Shown one piece after another: positions 22,301-33,500 of a stretch of DNA of 64,000 nucleotides. This stretch comes from Montifringilla adamsi. Its lineage: Eukaryota; Chordata; Aves; Passeriformes; Passeridae. Position 1 is the stretch's first letter. Every line of letters begins with the position of its first letter. The stretch covers positions 3,177,899 to 3,241,898 of the forward strand of contig JAGGNK010011003.1 in the NCBI GenBank assembly GCA_017590115.1, given 5' to 3'. The translations under genes and the position numbers were made by a program. Under the pieces are notes generated by a model. It ran no database searches. It was not told the origin of the DNA and was given only the letters and a program-made list of their open reading frames with translations.

Positions 22301-24194
22301 AATTGGCTTCTCGGTTTCTTCGGCTCCTGGTTCAGCCCCCCTCGTTGCTATAAATAAGCACATAAGCTCCAAGAAAACGTTAAACTCTAGTGCAGGAGAG
22401 GACGTCTTCCGTCTCAGCAGAGATAAGAGGGCTGAAGATGAAGTGATTGGTCACTATTTTTAAGCACCTTTCCAAATTGGGACTTAATTACCCATCTGAA
22501 GCTGTCCTGGTGGCGCAAATACTTCAGTTATCCGCTTAATTAAAAATAAACGGGAAGGCATGCTAAGGCTGGAGCATTTCATCTCCCTGTGTTGACTCTG
22601 AGCAAACAGAGACTTCTGTGATGGCCCCCAGGCACTTCTCTTTTTTTAATCTCCTCTTGCCTTTGCATAAAGTAGCAGCTTTGGCCCAAGACTTTTTATT
22701 TGATCCTTTCGGGTCCAGCCAAGTGTCTTGCTAGCGGCTGTTCTGGTCAGCTGGTTTCAGTCTGTCCTGCCAGGGTGTTGCAGCTGCTCAGCTCCTTGCC
22801 ACAATCTGATTCTATAGAATTTCCTTTTTCTTGCCCGTTTTAAAACACTGATGATTGACACTTCAGAATTTTCAGATCACTTTGCATCTGCAAGAGCCAG
22901 TGAGGAGATGATCAGGGTTAGGTGTTCTTCCCTCATGTCACGTGCTGCGTGCGCGTGGGCTGCTGCTCCATGTAGAGCTGTGGGATAATCTTTGGAGGAC
23001 AGAGGAGTAGGTTGCAAGTAAAAGTAGCAAATTGGTTTAATAGCTCAGGCTAAAGGCTCTGAGTGATGATCCCTCGTGCTGGGACTAGTAAATAAAGCAC
23101 AGGAGTAAGGTTCAGGTGCTCTCTGCAGCTGCCCCAGAGTTGACCCAAAGTGGGGAGAGGAGCCCCTGGTCTGCTGGCCCTGCCTGGAGCTGCCTTGCAG
23201 CATCTTGATCCCATCTGTACCAGGACTGTCTTGGAAGGACTGACAGCTCCTCTCCAGCTGCCCTGACCTTGTCCTCCACGCATTCTTGTGTCAGCAGCGC
23301 GTGTCTCTGAGTCGCAAACGTCCCTCACCTGTCACTGTCGCCCTCCTGTCTGCCGAGCAGGGTGGGTAAGAGAAGCCCTGGGGGATTATGTTGCCTCCCC
23401 AGCTCTTCTCTCCCCCTGCCCATCTAAATTTGGCTTTGATGAAGAACCCAAGCAACGTTTCTAGAATGCAGAAGAGTAATTTTGTGTTCTCTTCCCCAGA
23501 GATGACTCGGCTGAAGTGGATGTTTACAATCCATCAAAGAACGAATGGGATAAAATCCCTGCTATGCTTCAGGTAGGACATTTTTCCACTTCCAGGATGT
23601 CTTAAATGTTATAAATTAGTTTCATTTACCTTTGGAAAACCTTTATAGAATCAGAACCCCTTGCATGTGGAGCTGGTTTAAGTGTGTTGGAGTCACTGGG
23701 AAGACCGTCCTAGATGTGGTGGCATGTCTGGGTGTGCAGCCCAGCACGTGAGATCTGTGGGCAGCACTGGTTCAGAGCCCAACCTGCAGCTGGCAGGCAT
23801 GAAGCTCGCTCCAAGGAACAGCTCCCAGATCCCACCGATCCCCTCGCTGGATCCGGCAAACACCCCCTGGTCACAGTGTGTATTTATTGTTATGTTGCAG
23901 GTTCATGTTGGGGGGAGCGTGGCTGTGCTTGGTGGGAAGCTCTATGTCTCGGGAGGCTACGATAACTTGTTTGAGCTCTCGGACGTCCTGGAAGCCTACG
24001 ACCCCGAGACACGAACGTGGAGTGTCATGGGCCAGCTCCCTGAGCCCATCTTCTGGCACAGTAGCGTCAGCATATTCCGGCAGTTCATGCCAGAAACCAC
24101 ACAGGAGGACGACAGCATCACGCTGGACAACACCATCAGCTTGAGCAGGCAGAACCAAAACCTTCACAACCAGAACCTCAATGAGCTGCCTTAG
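19355..24194 (+). CDS. KLHL21: KLHL21, kelch-like BTB adaptor of CUL3
   Basis: Four coding exons: 19355-20393, 21610-22015, 23500-23572 and 23901-24194 (TAG stop). Together they make 603 residues; the human protein has 597. Exon 1 carries the BTB domain ([20 protein letters not shown]), the BACK domain and the conserved block [17 protein letters not shown] that opens the first kelch blade. Exons 2-4 carry the rest of the six-blade kelch propeller (for example [33 protein letters not shown] and [15 protein letters not shown]). In mammals KLHL21 recruits CUL3 to Aurora B at the spindle midzone and also targets IKK-beta. The start chosen is the ATG just after a likely 5' UTR acceptor. The frame is also open upstream to an ATG at 18854, but that stretch appears to be intronic. 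The N-terminus before the BTB is a bird-specific Ala/Gly/Thr-rich run. Confidence 0.96.
21364..21404. repeat. 17-bp direct repeat, two copies
   Basis: TGTTAGAGGACAGAGGT occurs at 21364-21380 and 21388-21404 in KLHL21 intron 1. Confidence 0.85.
22240..22900. promoter_or_regulatory. candidate intronic enhancer in KLHL21 intron 2
   Basis: This stretch is markedly more AT-rich than its surroundings. It clusters core motifs of tissue-specific factors: AGATAAG (GATA), TTAATTAAAAATAA (homeodomain/MEF2-like), GATTGGTCA (CCAAT box on the minus strand) and CTATTTTTA. No ORF or repeat explains it. The call rests only on composition and motif density. Confidence 0.25.
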
Positions 24195-25567
24195 CACAGG
24201 AAGCGGCTTGACAGAGTCCCTCATCTGGAACCTGGGCTGCTTTAAGGCTGAGGCAAACCAGTGCTTGGAAACAAAACCATGCTGTTCACAGAGGGAGCAA
24301 GAACTCTGGCTGTTGGATGTGATGCTGTGGGCCTGCAGGCAGCGAGGCCTCCACTGCTTCCCTCAGCCCTTCAGGGTGGGAGACGGCGCCGCGCTGCCCA
24401 CAGGGACCCGAGAGCTGATCCTGGGGAAAGCACTCGTGGTGAACCACGCCACAGCACCGCTGCTTACGGCTTGTGACACCTTTCACTGGGAGCTCCTTCA
24501 CCCTGTAACGCTTCATTTGCCACCAAACTCCTTCCTTCATTTTCTGTCTTGGGAGGGGTCTGTCTGGTAGGGCAGTGATCTGGACACCCCCCCGTATTCT
24601 GTGCCTCAGAGGAAGATAGGCTTCCCGTGCACGTGTTGGATTGAAAGGTAGTTATTTTAGGGGTTTTTTTCTTCTTTTTATTTGGGGTTTGCAGTTTTAT
24701 TTTGGCCTGTGTAAGATTTGCCTTTATACTTGCCCAAGTGCCCTGGCCAGGTGGGCTCTGTTAATCTACCTTTGCTGAAGAGCAGCTGCGTGCAGTTTAC
24801 TTGTGGAATGTTTTTGGAAGAAAGCAAATGGCTGAACCTGAAGCATGGCTCCCTGAGTGCAAGTGCTGCACCTTCTGGAGAACCCTGAAGTGTGGCAGAA
24901 GCTAAGGTGTGGCTGGATGCATTTGCTTTTTTGGTCTTTAAATTTTACCTAGTAGAGGAAAAACTTGCATTTAAACTGAACTCAGAAATGGAAACCCCAT
25001 GTACTCGATCTCTCTCCTCCAGGCTTGACCCTGGACTGGGGAGCATCCGAGCCTCATTTCCACAGCATCAGCATCTTCACAGCTTTACAGAAACGTGTTT
25101 TGCCCCAATGCTGTCTGATGCTGCTGCACCCCTCAGCCACGGGGAGCCTGGAACACTGACAGTGCCTTGAGAGCGCCGCGTGCCAGCGGGGTACGCGCAG
25201 GGCCCGGCGCGGCTGCCCCTTGGTGTCAAACCCGTGGACAGAGTAGGGGACGCAGGGGCCCACAGTTCGGGGCAGCTGCTGCTTTTTTTGGGAGCAATGG
25301 CCAATTCCCGACGGCGCCGCGGCTCGAGGCATTTCTGCTGAGCTATAAATAACGCGCCGCGGCGCACGTGGCCGTGCTCGCTGCTGGACCCCCCGTCCCA
25401 CCCGCTGAGCAGCTACAGATCTGTATTTATTTTTTGTAGAATTCATTGTGTTGAATCCTCAAGTACAGTTGAACTCCATCCTTTGAAACAAAGGCATTTT
25501 ACATTTGCAGATAATGTATTTTTATTCTCATAGTTTGTTTTTAAATTTACTTGCAGCAGTCAAGTTA

Positions 25568-25573
25568 AATAAA
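25568..25573 (+). terminator. KLHL21: KLHL21 poly(A) signal
   Basis: AATAAA lies about 1.37 kb after the KLHL21 stop. The interval 24195-25590 is then 3' UTR, and no other feature is seen in it. Confidence 0.75.
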
Positions 25574-26018
25574 ACTTGTTACACAATTCTGTTGTCTGTG
25601 AGGGGAAGGGACCTGGAATGAGATTTTACTGGGAGTTTCTCATTCCAGATATGCTTAAATTGGAGCCTCTCTGCCTCCTTGGTGAGTAGAGGGAGAAAGG
25701 GGAGAGAGTACGTCTGCAATTCTGGGGTGTGGGGGTACACACAGAGATCTCTCCCCACCCTGGCACCACTCAGGCCATGGTTCTCACTCTCCCAGCAACC
25801 CTGGATTGGGTTATTTGGGACAGAGTATGTCCCCACACGTGAGCACAGGAGCGCAGGCATTTTGTAGCTGCTGGAGTGAGCAGACATGGGTTATGCCTTT
25901 AATGGGACAAGGAAAGAGCAACTGACAAAAGCTTAACAAAACAAAGGAGAAATAAGGCACCAGTTAAACAGAGGAGTTAAGGAATGGTCAGAGTCGCTCT
26001 CTGTGGGGGAAGCTGAGC

Positions 26019-26024
26019 TTTAAT
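26019..26024 (-). terminator. ZBTB48: candidate ZBTB48 poly(A) signal (ATTAAA)
   Basis: Minus-strand ATTAAA about 0.32 kb after the ZBTB48 stop; no AATAAA was found nearer. KLHL21 and ZBTB48 are convergent, with about 0.4 kb between their likely 3' ends. Confidence 0.5.
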
Positions 26025-26340
26025 CACAGGCAGGGTGAGAGGGCTGGAGGAAAGGGGAAGGCAGCACCAGCTCCTCAGGCATCAGAAAATGAGTCACAGT
26101 ATGACACAGGGAGGTCGGTCCATCCCACTGCACATCACGCAGGGACACTGGAGTGACTGTTCTGAGACATTTCTTCATTTGACACTCCATCAAAACATCA
26201 TGGTGACTTTCTTTCCCTGCAGCCTGGGATTGGAGATTAGCAGAAAAGGAGGGGAGCAGGCTCAAAAGAACAAGTGTGGCAGAAAAGTGGCTCAGCTTAA
26301 TGCTTTAGTGTGTTTCAGTGGAAGGGGATGAGTGGCCACA

Positions 26341-29300
26341 CTACGTCTCACAGTCTTCAGGAATCGTTGTAGTTATAATCAGCGATTGCTCAATCACGTC
26401 CGCAGGGGAGAAGTTCTCGTTTGAGCAGAGTTTCTGTGCAGGGACCTCCTCAGACAGTGGCCCACGGGCCAGCGACTCCACGATCACCTCGGCTGAGCCC
26501 ACCTCCAGCTCTGGCGGCGGCTGCAGAACCACCGTCACATCCTTCTCATCCTCGATGATCAGGTTCCGCAGCTTCCGCTGTCGAGGGTTGTAGTTCTCCA
26601 CTCGGTCGTGGATCTCCATGTGGCGCCTCAAGTGAGCCTGCAAAGGAAGGGGAATGTGGAGAGACCCAGTGAGGGCTGGCTCCCCAGTGCAGCAGGGGGT
26701 CCTGGAGCAGGGGAAGGCCTCACCTGCCGTGTGAATTTGTAGCCACACTCAATGCACTCAAACTTCCTCACTCCCTTGTGCCGGCGAACATGGACACGCA
26801 GCTGTTCTACCGCTGGGAAGGGAAATGAGAGCCTGTTGGCAGCAGCTCCATGTCATACCATCTCACAGCAATACCAACCCACCCGCAGGAAGGAGGCAGC
26901 TCCTGCAGAGCCCCACGAGAGCTGGAGCCCCCACGTTACCTTTGAATGTCTTCCCACAGATGTGGCAGAAGTGAGGCCGCCCCTCCTGGTGCCGGCTGGC
27001 GACGTGCCTCAGCAGTGGCCCCTTCTCCGTGAAACGCTGCTCACAAAACTCGCAGCTGAACGGCCGCTCCCCGGTGTGCGTCCGGTTGTGCTTGTCCAGA
27101 CTCGCTGCCGTTAAGAGGGGCAGACACGGAGGGTGGCTGGTCAGAAGTACAGCCCATGCACCCCCATCCCAGAGGCTGTCAGGCTGGGCCAGGCTGGCCA
27201 GGAAGGCAAAAGCAGCACAAGGAGCTGCCTGCTCCTGCTAAGGGTCATGAGCAACACCAGCTTGTCCCCATTCTGTGCCATGAGAGCAGAGTAGGTGACA
27301 GGAACATGCTTTTGGTATCAGCCTGCACTCACAAGAGCATGGCTTTGCTCCTGGGGAAGCTGCTTTCTGGAGGTCCTGGATGCTGGAGCCCTAACCCTGC
27401 CCCAGCCACAGCCAGAGGTACCTTGTGTCCGGAAGGTCTTGCCGCAGAGATGGCACTGGAAGGGCTTCTCGCCAGTGTGTGTGCGCAGGTGCATGTTGAG
27501 GTTGGCTTTCTGCGTGAAGGCGTGGTGGCAGAACTCACACACGTAGGGCCGCTCGTTCCTGTGGGCAGAGAAACGTCACCATCACCTCTGCCAGCTTCAG
27601 CCCCTTGGGTCTCAGCCCAGCACTTCTGTGAGGAGGGTGACTTTCAGCCAACCCCCAGGCCTGTGGGGCAGGGACTGCAGCCAGGAGAGCTAATAAGAGA
27701 GGACATGGGTGACATTGTACCTATGCTTGGCCTTGATGTGCATCTGGAGGCCGTTGCGGCTCGAGGCCCTGTGCCCACACTCCTCGCACACAAACAGCTT
27801 CTCTCCGCGGTGCTTGAAGGCCTCGTGTAGGCGCAGCTCTGTCCGGGACAGAAAGCACTTGGAGCAGGTTGAGCACTGCAAGGCCACAGGAGAGGAGGGT
27901 GTTAGGGTTGGGGTACACCCACCCCAGACCCACTCACACCTGGCCTTTCCCCAGCTGCTCCAAGGACCTCCCTGCAGAGCAGCACCACCAGCTCAGAGAC
28001 ACCCACTAAGATGGGACAGCCCAACAGAGATGAAGTGCTGGTCAGTGCTTGGATCTGTGGGCTGCTCCTGTACCCAATAGAGCCCATTTCCAGTAGCTCT
28101 GTGCCCCACCCCTCACTGAAAGAGCCAGACATAATGTTGTGCCATTCCTTAGACCAGGTCCACACTCAGTATCACACCCTCCCCAAAACTCCGGGTCCCT
28201 ACCGCATGGGGCTTGGGTGCACCATGAAGCTTTATCATGTGGCTCTGCAGGTCCTTCTTCTGCATGAACTGCTGTGAGCACGAGGAGCACTGCAAGACAG
28301 GAGAATGGGGTCAGCTTCCAGCTGCCCCCAAAGTGTGGTTTCAGAGCAAGGAGAGGACTGACAGGGGAGTAGAACACAAATTCCTGGTACAGCCATGGGA
28401 AGCCTTTGGCTGTGGTGCCTCCCTGGATCACACTTTGGTTCAGAGACAGAAAACAACCCTGAGTGGGATGTCATGGACCAGAGAAGGGAACTGGTGCGTT
28501 CAGCTCTTGATGGGCTGGGCTGCCCTAGAAGGGAATGGTTCGCCCCTGCTCCATGCCAGTGTCCAGCAGCATCCATAGGGATGTTGGATGCAGGCCCTGC
28601 TGACCTTGTATGGCATCTCTCCAGTGTGTGACACCATGTGCAGCCGCAGCTCCATCCGCCGCTTGAACACCTCCGGGCAGGCCGAGCACGTGAATACCTG
28701 TGAGAGACGGGGTGACATTGGCTTCCACAGCACCCAGAGCCTGACCTGGAGCCCACAGCTCAGCCTCCTGCCCAGCACATGGCACTGGCACCCAGCTACA
28801 GCATTCAGCCCGCAGCCACAGGAGCTGAATCGTGTACAGTACAGTCCTGGTGTGCTGAAATACAAGTGAGGGCTGTGTTGTGTATCAGGCGTGAGTCCCA
28901 GCCGCAGGGGCCCTGGCTGTGGGGGTCCCAGCCATGGAACGTGCCACACAGTGCTGGCAGGGGTCTGTTTGGAACTGAGCGTGGGCTGGGACTGGGAAAA
29001 GGCTCCAATTCCCCTGCTGCCACATGGCAGCCACACTCCAGCCCAGCAGGGCAGCTCCTGGGCGTACCTGTTCCGATCGGTTCATGCAGTTCCTGGCTTC
29101 GTGTTCCAGGAGATTCTCTTTTCTAAAGTAACATTTGCCACACTTGGAACACTCAAATGGCTTCTCTCCAGTGTGTTTCCTTGGGGTATGCAAATACAGA
29201 ATCCCATCACTGCCTGTCAACAGCATCTGCACAAACAGGCCTAGGAGGTCACAGGGAAGGGTGAGGTGGGTACTTTCCCCCCACCCCTGCACTGCTACTA

Positions 29301-30449
29301 TTCACAGCTGCCCTAAAGCTGCTTTTATGCCACTTTTGAGTCCCCTCAACAGTACAGCTGTCAGTGCCCACAGCACTCCACAGAACACCATTTCTGCAGG
29401 GCCAAGATTCTTCCCCAACACAAGCGAAGCAAAGCTTGAGCTCTCACTGCAGGGCCATGCCCTGCACTCGGTGATCCGCCCTGGAGTTCCTCACACAGCC
29501 CAGCCATGTGTCCCCAACAACCCCAGAAACTCCCCCCCAGCCCGGGGCACTCTCAAAGCCCAGAAGGATTTGCCATTGCCCACCTGCAGCTAGCAGCTAG
29601 CGCGCCCCCAAGGAGCCCATCACATGGCCTTCCTAAGCCACAGGAAGGACACTCACTGCAGCTCTGGGACATCTTTCACTGACATATAACTCTCCCACAG
29701 GCCAGAGCACCCCCAGGGGCAGAGGAGACCCTCCATGACCAGCCTGGGGATGCCGAGGTGCTGGGACTAGCTGGCAGAAAGGAGGCCACCCTTTCCCCCC
29801 ACCCCGGGAAGGGGCCGAGCCGTGGGGCGGCGCGCACGGGGAAGGAGAAGCCGGAGCGTTTACCTGTTGTGCACTTTAAGGTAATATTTGCTGAGGAAGG
29901 TTTTATGACATGTGGGGCATTCGACCGGCACCGCTGTACCTTTTCTGCTCCCCGGCGCCTTTCCCGGAGCGGGGGGGCTCTTTTTGCTCCGCAGCACTTT
30001 TTTCTCGGGAAGGGGCTCGGCGTCGCCGTCCCCCCGCCCGCCGCCACCCACCGCCGCCTCCTCCGGGGCTGAGGGGGAGCCCTGCGAGGGAACAGCGGCA
30101 TCACCGCGCCGCCCCCGCCGNNNNNNNNNNNNNNNNNNNNNNNNNCGGGCACGCCGAGCTGCTCGGCGGCCGCCAGCAGGCGGGCGCGGTTGTGCGCCGT
30201 GAGCGCCAGGCGCCCCGTGTAGAAGAAGTCGAGCAGAAGCTGGAAGGTGTCGGCGAGGCCGTCGGGCAGCGCCACGGGCCCGCCGGGGCCGCAGGCGCGG
30301 AAGAAGCGGGAGCAGCTGGCGAGCACCGGCCAGTGCGCGCGGAACTCGCGGCCGCCCACGCCGAGCGTGGCGTCGCAGAACTGCCCGGCTGCGCGCTGCC
30401 GGTTCAGCTCCCGCAGCACCCGCACGCTGTGCGCCGCCGCCGCCGCCAT
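26341..30449 (-). CDS. ZBTB48: ZBTB48 (TZAP/HKR3), BTB and 11-zinc-finger telomere protein
   Basis: Nine exons in transcript order: 30449-29864 (interrupted by 25 N), 29179-29068, 28697-28605, 28289-28203, 27875-27721, 27558-27422, 27104-26940, 26812-26724 and 26637-26341 (TAG). Exon 1 gives the BTB domain ([20 protein letters not shown]...[17 protein letters not shown]) up to the gap. After the gap another frame continues into the first zinc finger ([18 protein letters not shown]). Eleven C2H2 fingers follow, the last being [19 protein letters not shown]. The conserved tail starts [13 protein letters not shown]. In human, finger 11 and this arm bind TTAGGG telomere repeats, and the protein limits telomere length and activates some promoters. 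The start is the second of two in-frame ATGs, because its spacing to HSVRVL fits the human protein. The first would be at 30482. The reading-frame change across the N run shows that the gap length is only a placeholder. Confidence 0.94.
30121..30145. other. assembly gap (25 N)
   Basis: Twenty-five N in ZBTB48 exon 1 between the BTB domain and the first zinc finger. Flanks are extremely GC-rich. The human linker here is about 200 residues, while only about 65 residues of linker remain, so real sequence is probably missing. Confidence 0.98.
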
Positions 30450-30597
30450 GGCCGCGCACCGGAGCCTGCCGGCATCCGCCACCGCCGGACGTGGCGTCAG
30501 CGGGCGCCGGTAGTGACGCTGTGAGCGGCCGGGGCGGGCCGGGGCCGAGGGTCGGTCCCGCGGCGGGGTAGGCGCGGTGCGGGTCGAACTCCGCGGC
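30450..30597 (-). promoter_or_regulatory. ZBTB48 promoter/TAS1R1 downstream spacer
   Basis: Only 148 bp separate the TAS1R1 stop from the chosen ZBTB48 start, both on the minus strand. The spacer is GC-rich, with GC boxes (GGGGCGGGCC), and has no AATAAA or ATTAAA on the minus strand. It must hold both the end of TAS1R1 coding sequence and the ZBTB48 promoter/5' UTR. Confidence 0.5.
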
Positions 30598-33500
30598 TCA
30601 GGCGGCGGCCAGGCGGCGCGTGTACTCCTGGATGGCCATCTGGAAGTGTTCGGCCGTGTTTTGGTGCGGCCGCAGCAGGATGACGAAGGCCCGCGGCACG
30701 AAGTACCCGCCCAGCAGTGCTGCGAGCGTGCCCAGCGTGCCGAGCACCCGCGCCGCCGTATCGGCCCGGCCGCGCAGCGCGCCCTGCGAGCAGAGCACGG
30801 CGGCCGAGCAGCCCATGTGTAGCAGCAGGCTCACGGTCAGGCTCTTGGCCTCGTTGTAGGCGGCGGGCAGGTCCGTGCCCGCGTAGCTGAGCGCGAAGCA
30901 GCCGGCGCTGAGCAGCACCGTGTAGGCGATGGCGGCGTCGGCCGCGCCGCTCTGGGCGCACTCCAGCACCACCCTCTCGTCCCACACTCCGTACTCCCGG
31001 CGCGGCACCGAGGGGCTGACGGCCTCCGTGGCCACGCACAGCGCCACTTGCACCGCCGTGCTGGCGGCCACGAACAGCACCGGCCCGTGGCGCCGCATCC
31101 AGGCCTCGTAGAGCGCAGGGCAGCGCGCGTTCAGCTTGAAGATGCAGAGGATCTGGAAGGAGCGGGTCGCCACGCACGAGAGGAACACGGTGAAGCTGAT
31201 GGCAAAGAGCGGCACCCGCAGCAGGCACGCCGCCTGCGAGGGCTCCCCGAAATAGCAGAAGAGGCTGCTGCAGGTGCAGGCCAGGGAGCCCAGCATGAGG
31301 AAACACGTCTTCCCGCCCGCGGACTTGACCACAGGTGTGGAGGCATTGAGGGCGAACAGGACAGCCAGCGCCGCTATGAGCAGCATGAGAAGAACAGCCA
31401 AGGCCAGCAGCACCCAGGAGAGGGGCTCGGACCAGGACAGGAACTCGATGGTGCGGTTGAAGCAGACCTCACTCCCTGCTGGGGCCCACTCATCCAAGCC
31501 ACAGGCCTGGCAGTCAAAGGGGTCTGTGAAGGACATGGACACCTCACACACCTCGGACCCGGTAAGAGCTCTGCCACGGTGCAGGGCCCGGCCCGCAGCT
31601 CCCTGGGCTCTGCTCTCCCATTGCACCTGCAGGTGTTCCCAGGCTTGGGGTAGCAGAGAGGGCTCTTTTCCCAAAAGACCCCCCCACCTAAAATTGGCCC
31701 CGTGGACTCTCCCAAAATCCATGGCCTGGGCTGAGGCAGGGGCTCAGCTGTGTGAGGCTCAGGGCCATGGGGGCTGTAGGTGGGAAGGGGCCCATGCATC
31801 AAGCAGTAACATGGGAAGGATCTGCAGCAGCTGCTGTTCAATGGGACAGTACCATGTAGGGGGGCTTTCTGCTCCCACTGTCCCCAGGGCTGCCCCTGTC
31901 CACTCCACAGGCCAAGGGTGTTGAGGCACTAGCTGCCAGGAAGGGGTTTGTTGTTGTGGCTGGTGATTCTGTGGCAGGAGACATTTCCATATGCCAGGTG
32001 CTGATGATCACGTAGTGCAGAAGCCCCGTGTGCCATCTGGGGCACAAAGGCAACCACTAGGTTGAATTTCCCTGGCAGAGGATGCGGTGCAGGGAACAGC
32101 TACCAGGCCGGACATCCCCATTCCCTGGCCACAGGCAAAAGGGCTCTGTTTGCCCAGGTGGGCTCACCTGTGGGCAGTACTCCCCGGAAAGCACGGGGCA
32201 TGGGCTTTGCATACCCACTGGTAAGCAAACAGGAGCCAGACCCACTGCTTTCAGGTCAGCTCAGAGGTTTCACTGACCACAGGAGGTGAGAGGCTGGGAA
32301 TGTTGAGACAGGAGCAGGTGGTAGGATGTGGGCAGGGGAGGAAAGGGCAGGAGCAAACCCTGTGGTGTACTGACCCGATGTGTTCAGGAAGGTTCCTGGT
32401 GGGCAGACCACACAGCTGAAGCAGCATTTGTGGCGGCTCTGCTGCAGCCGCATCTCTCCTGGCTCACAGGCCTCAGAGCACACTGAGCTGGGAGCCTGCC
32501 AGGAGCACAGACAGGGTCAGGCTGGCAAGCAGCAGCACTCTGGCATCCCCCCATACTGCCTCAGCCCTCAGTTTTGCCCTGCTATGAGGAAACACCCCAG
32601 AACTGATGGCATTGGGATGCAGTCAGCTCAGAAGTGAGCAGTAAATAAGACCTGGGTGCAGAACAGTACCTGGCCATCTTCTGTGTGCCATAGGATTTTG
32701 CCTGGGTCGATGCTCAGCCTGTCAGGGTTCACACGGAAGGTTCCTATCACATCAGAAGCCCAATTTGGGCCCAGCCACTTCCACATGACAATGTCATAGC
32801 CTTTTTGAATGTCCCCATGGGCATCGAAAGAGATTCGGCTCTTGTACAGTGTGAAGTTGACTTGCCTAATCTTTTGTAGGAGCTGTAAAACAGAAGAGTA
32901 AGAGAGGAGCCCTTCCAGTGGCACGACTCCTGCCACTGGAGGGAGATGTGCTGGAGGACACTTCCTCCGTCCTCCAGCTGCTTTCAAGCCCCCCAACATC
33001 TGCAGGAAATCCCATTCAGTGAGGGCCTGGTGGTAGAGGAACAAGTGACCTAGGATGGAGTCTAGGTCTAGGTCTTGGCTGCTCTGACTGTGAGGGGCAG
33101 CTGAAGCCCACAAGGGTCTTCTGCTGGGATTTGAGCCTTTGAGAAAGACAGGAAACCTTTGGGCACAATGGAAAAATGGGATCCTCATGGATCTTCTTCC
33201 ACGAGGTTGCTCTTACCTGCCAGGGATAGACAGTGCCTTTGCTGCAGGCCCCCGAGGCACAGCCCAGCAGGTCATGGAGGCCATGGGCCACAGCATACAC
33301 GGCCGAGTACACGTTGAAGGAGCCTTGAGCGTCATACATGTCGGGGACAGTGGCGAGCGCACGGCAGCCGGTGCAGCGCTGGGTGCAGTCCAGCCGTGCA
33401 TTCCCCACAGATCCCCTGCCTGCCTCTGCACTGCTGGCACACTCAGCCACAGCACCTTCCTCCCACATCCTCCAAGCTTCAAAGCGTTCCAGCATCATGG

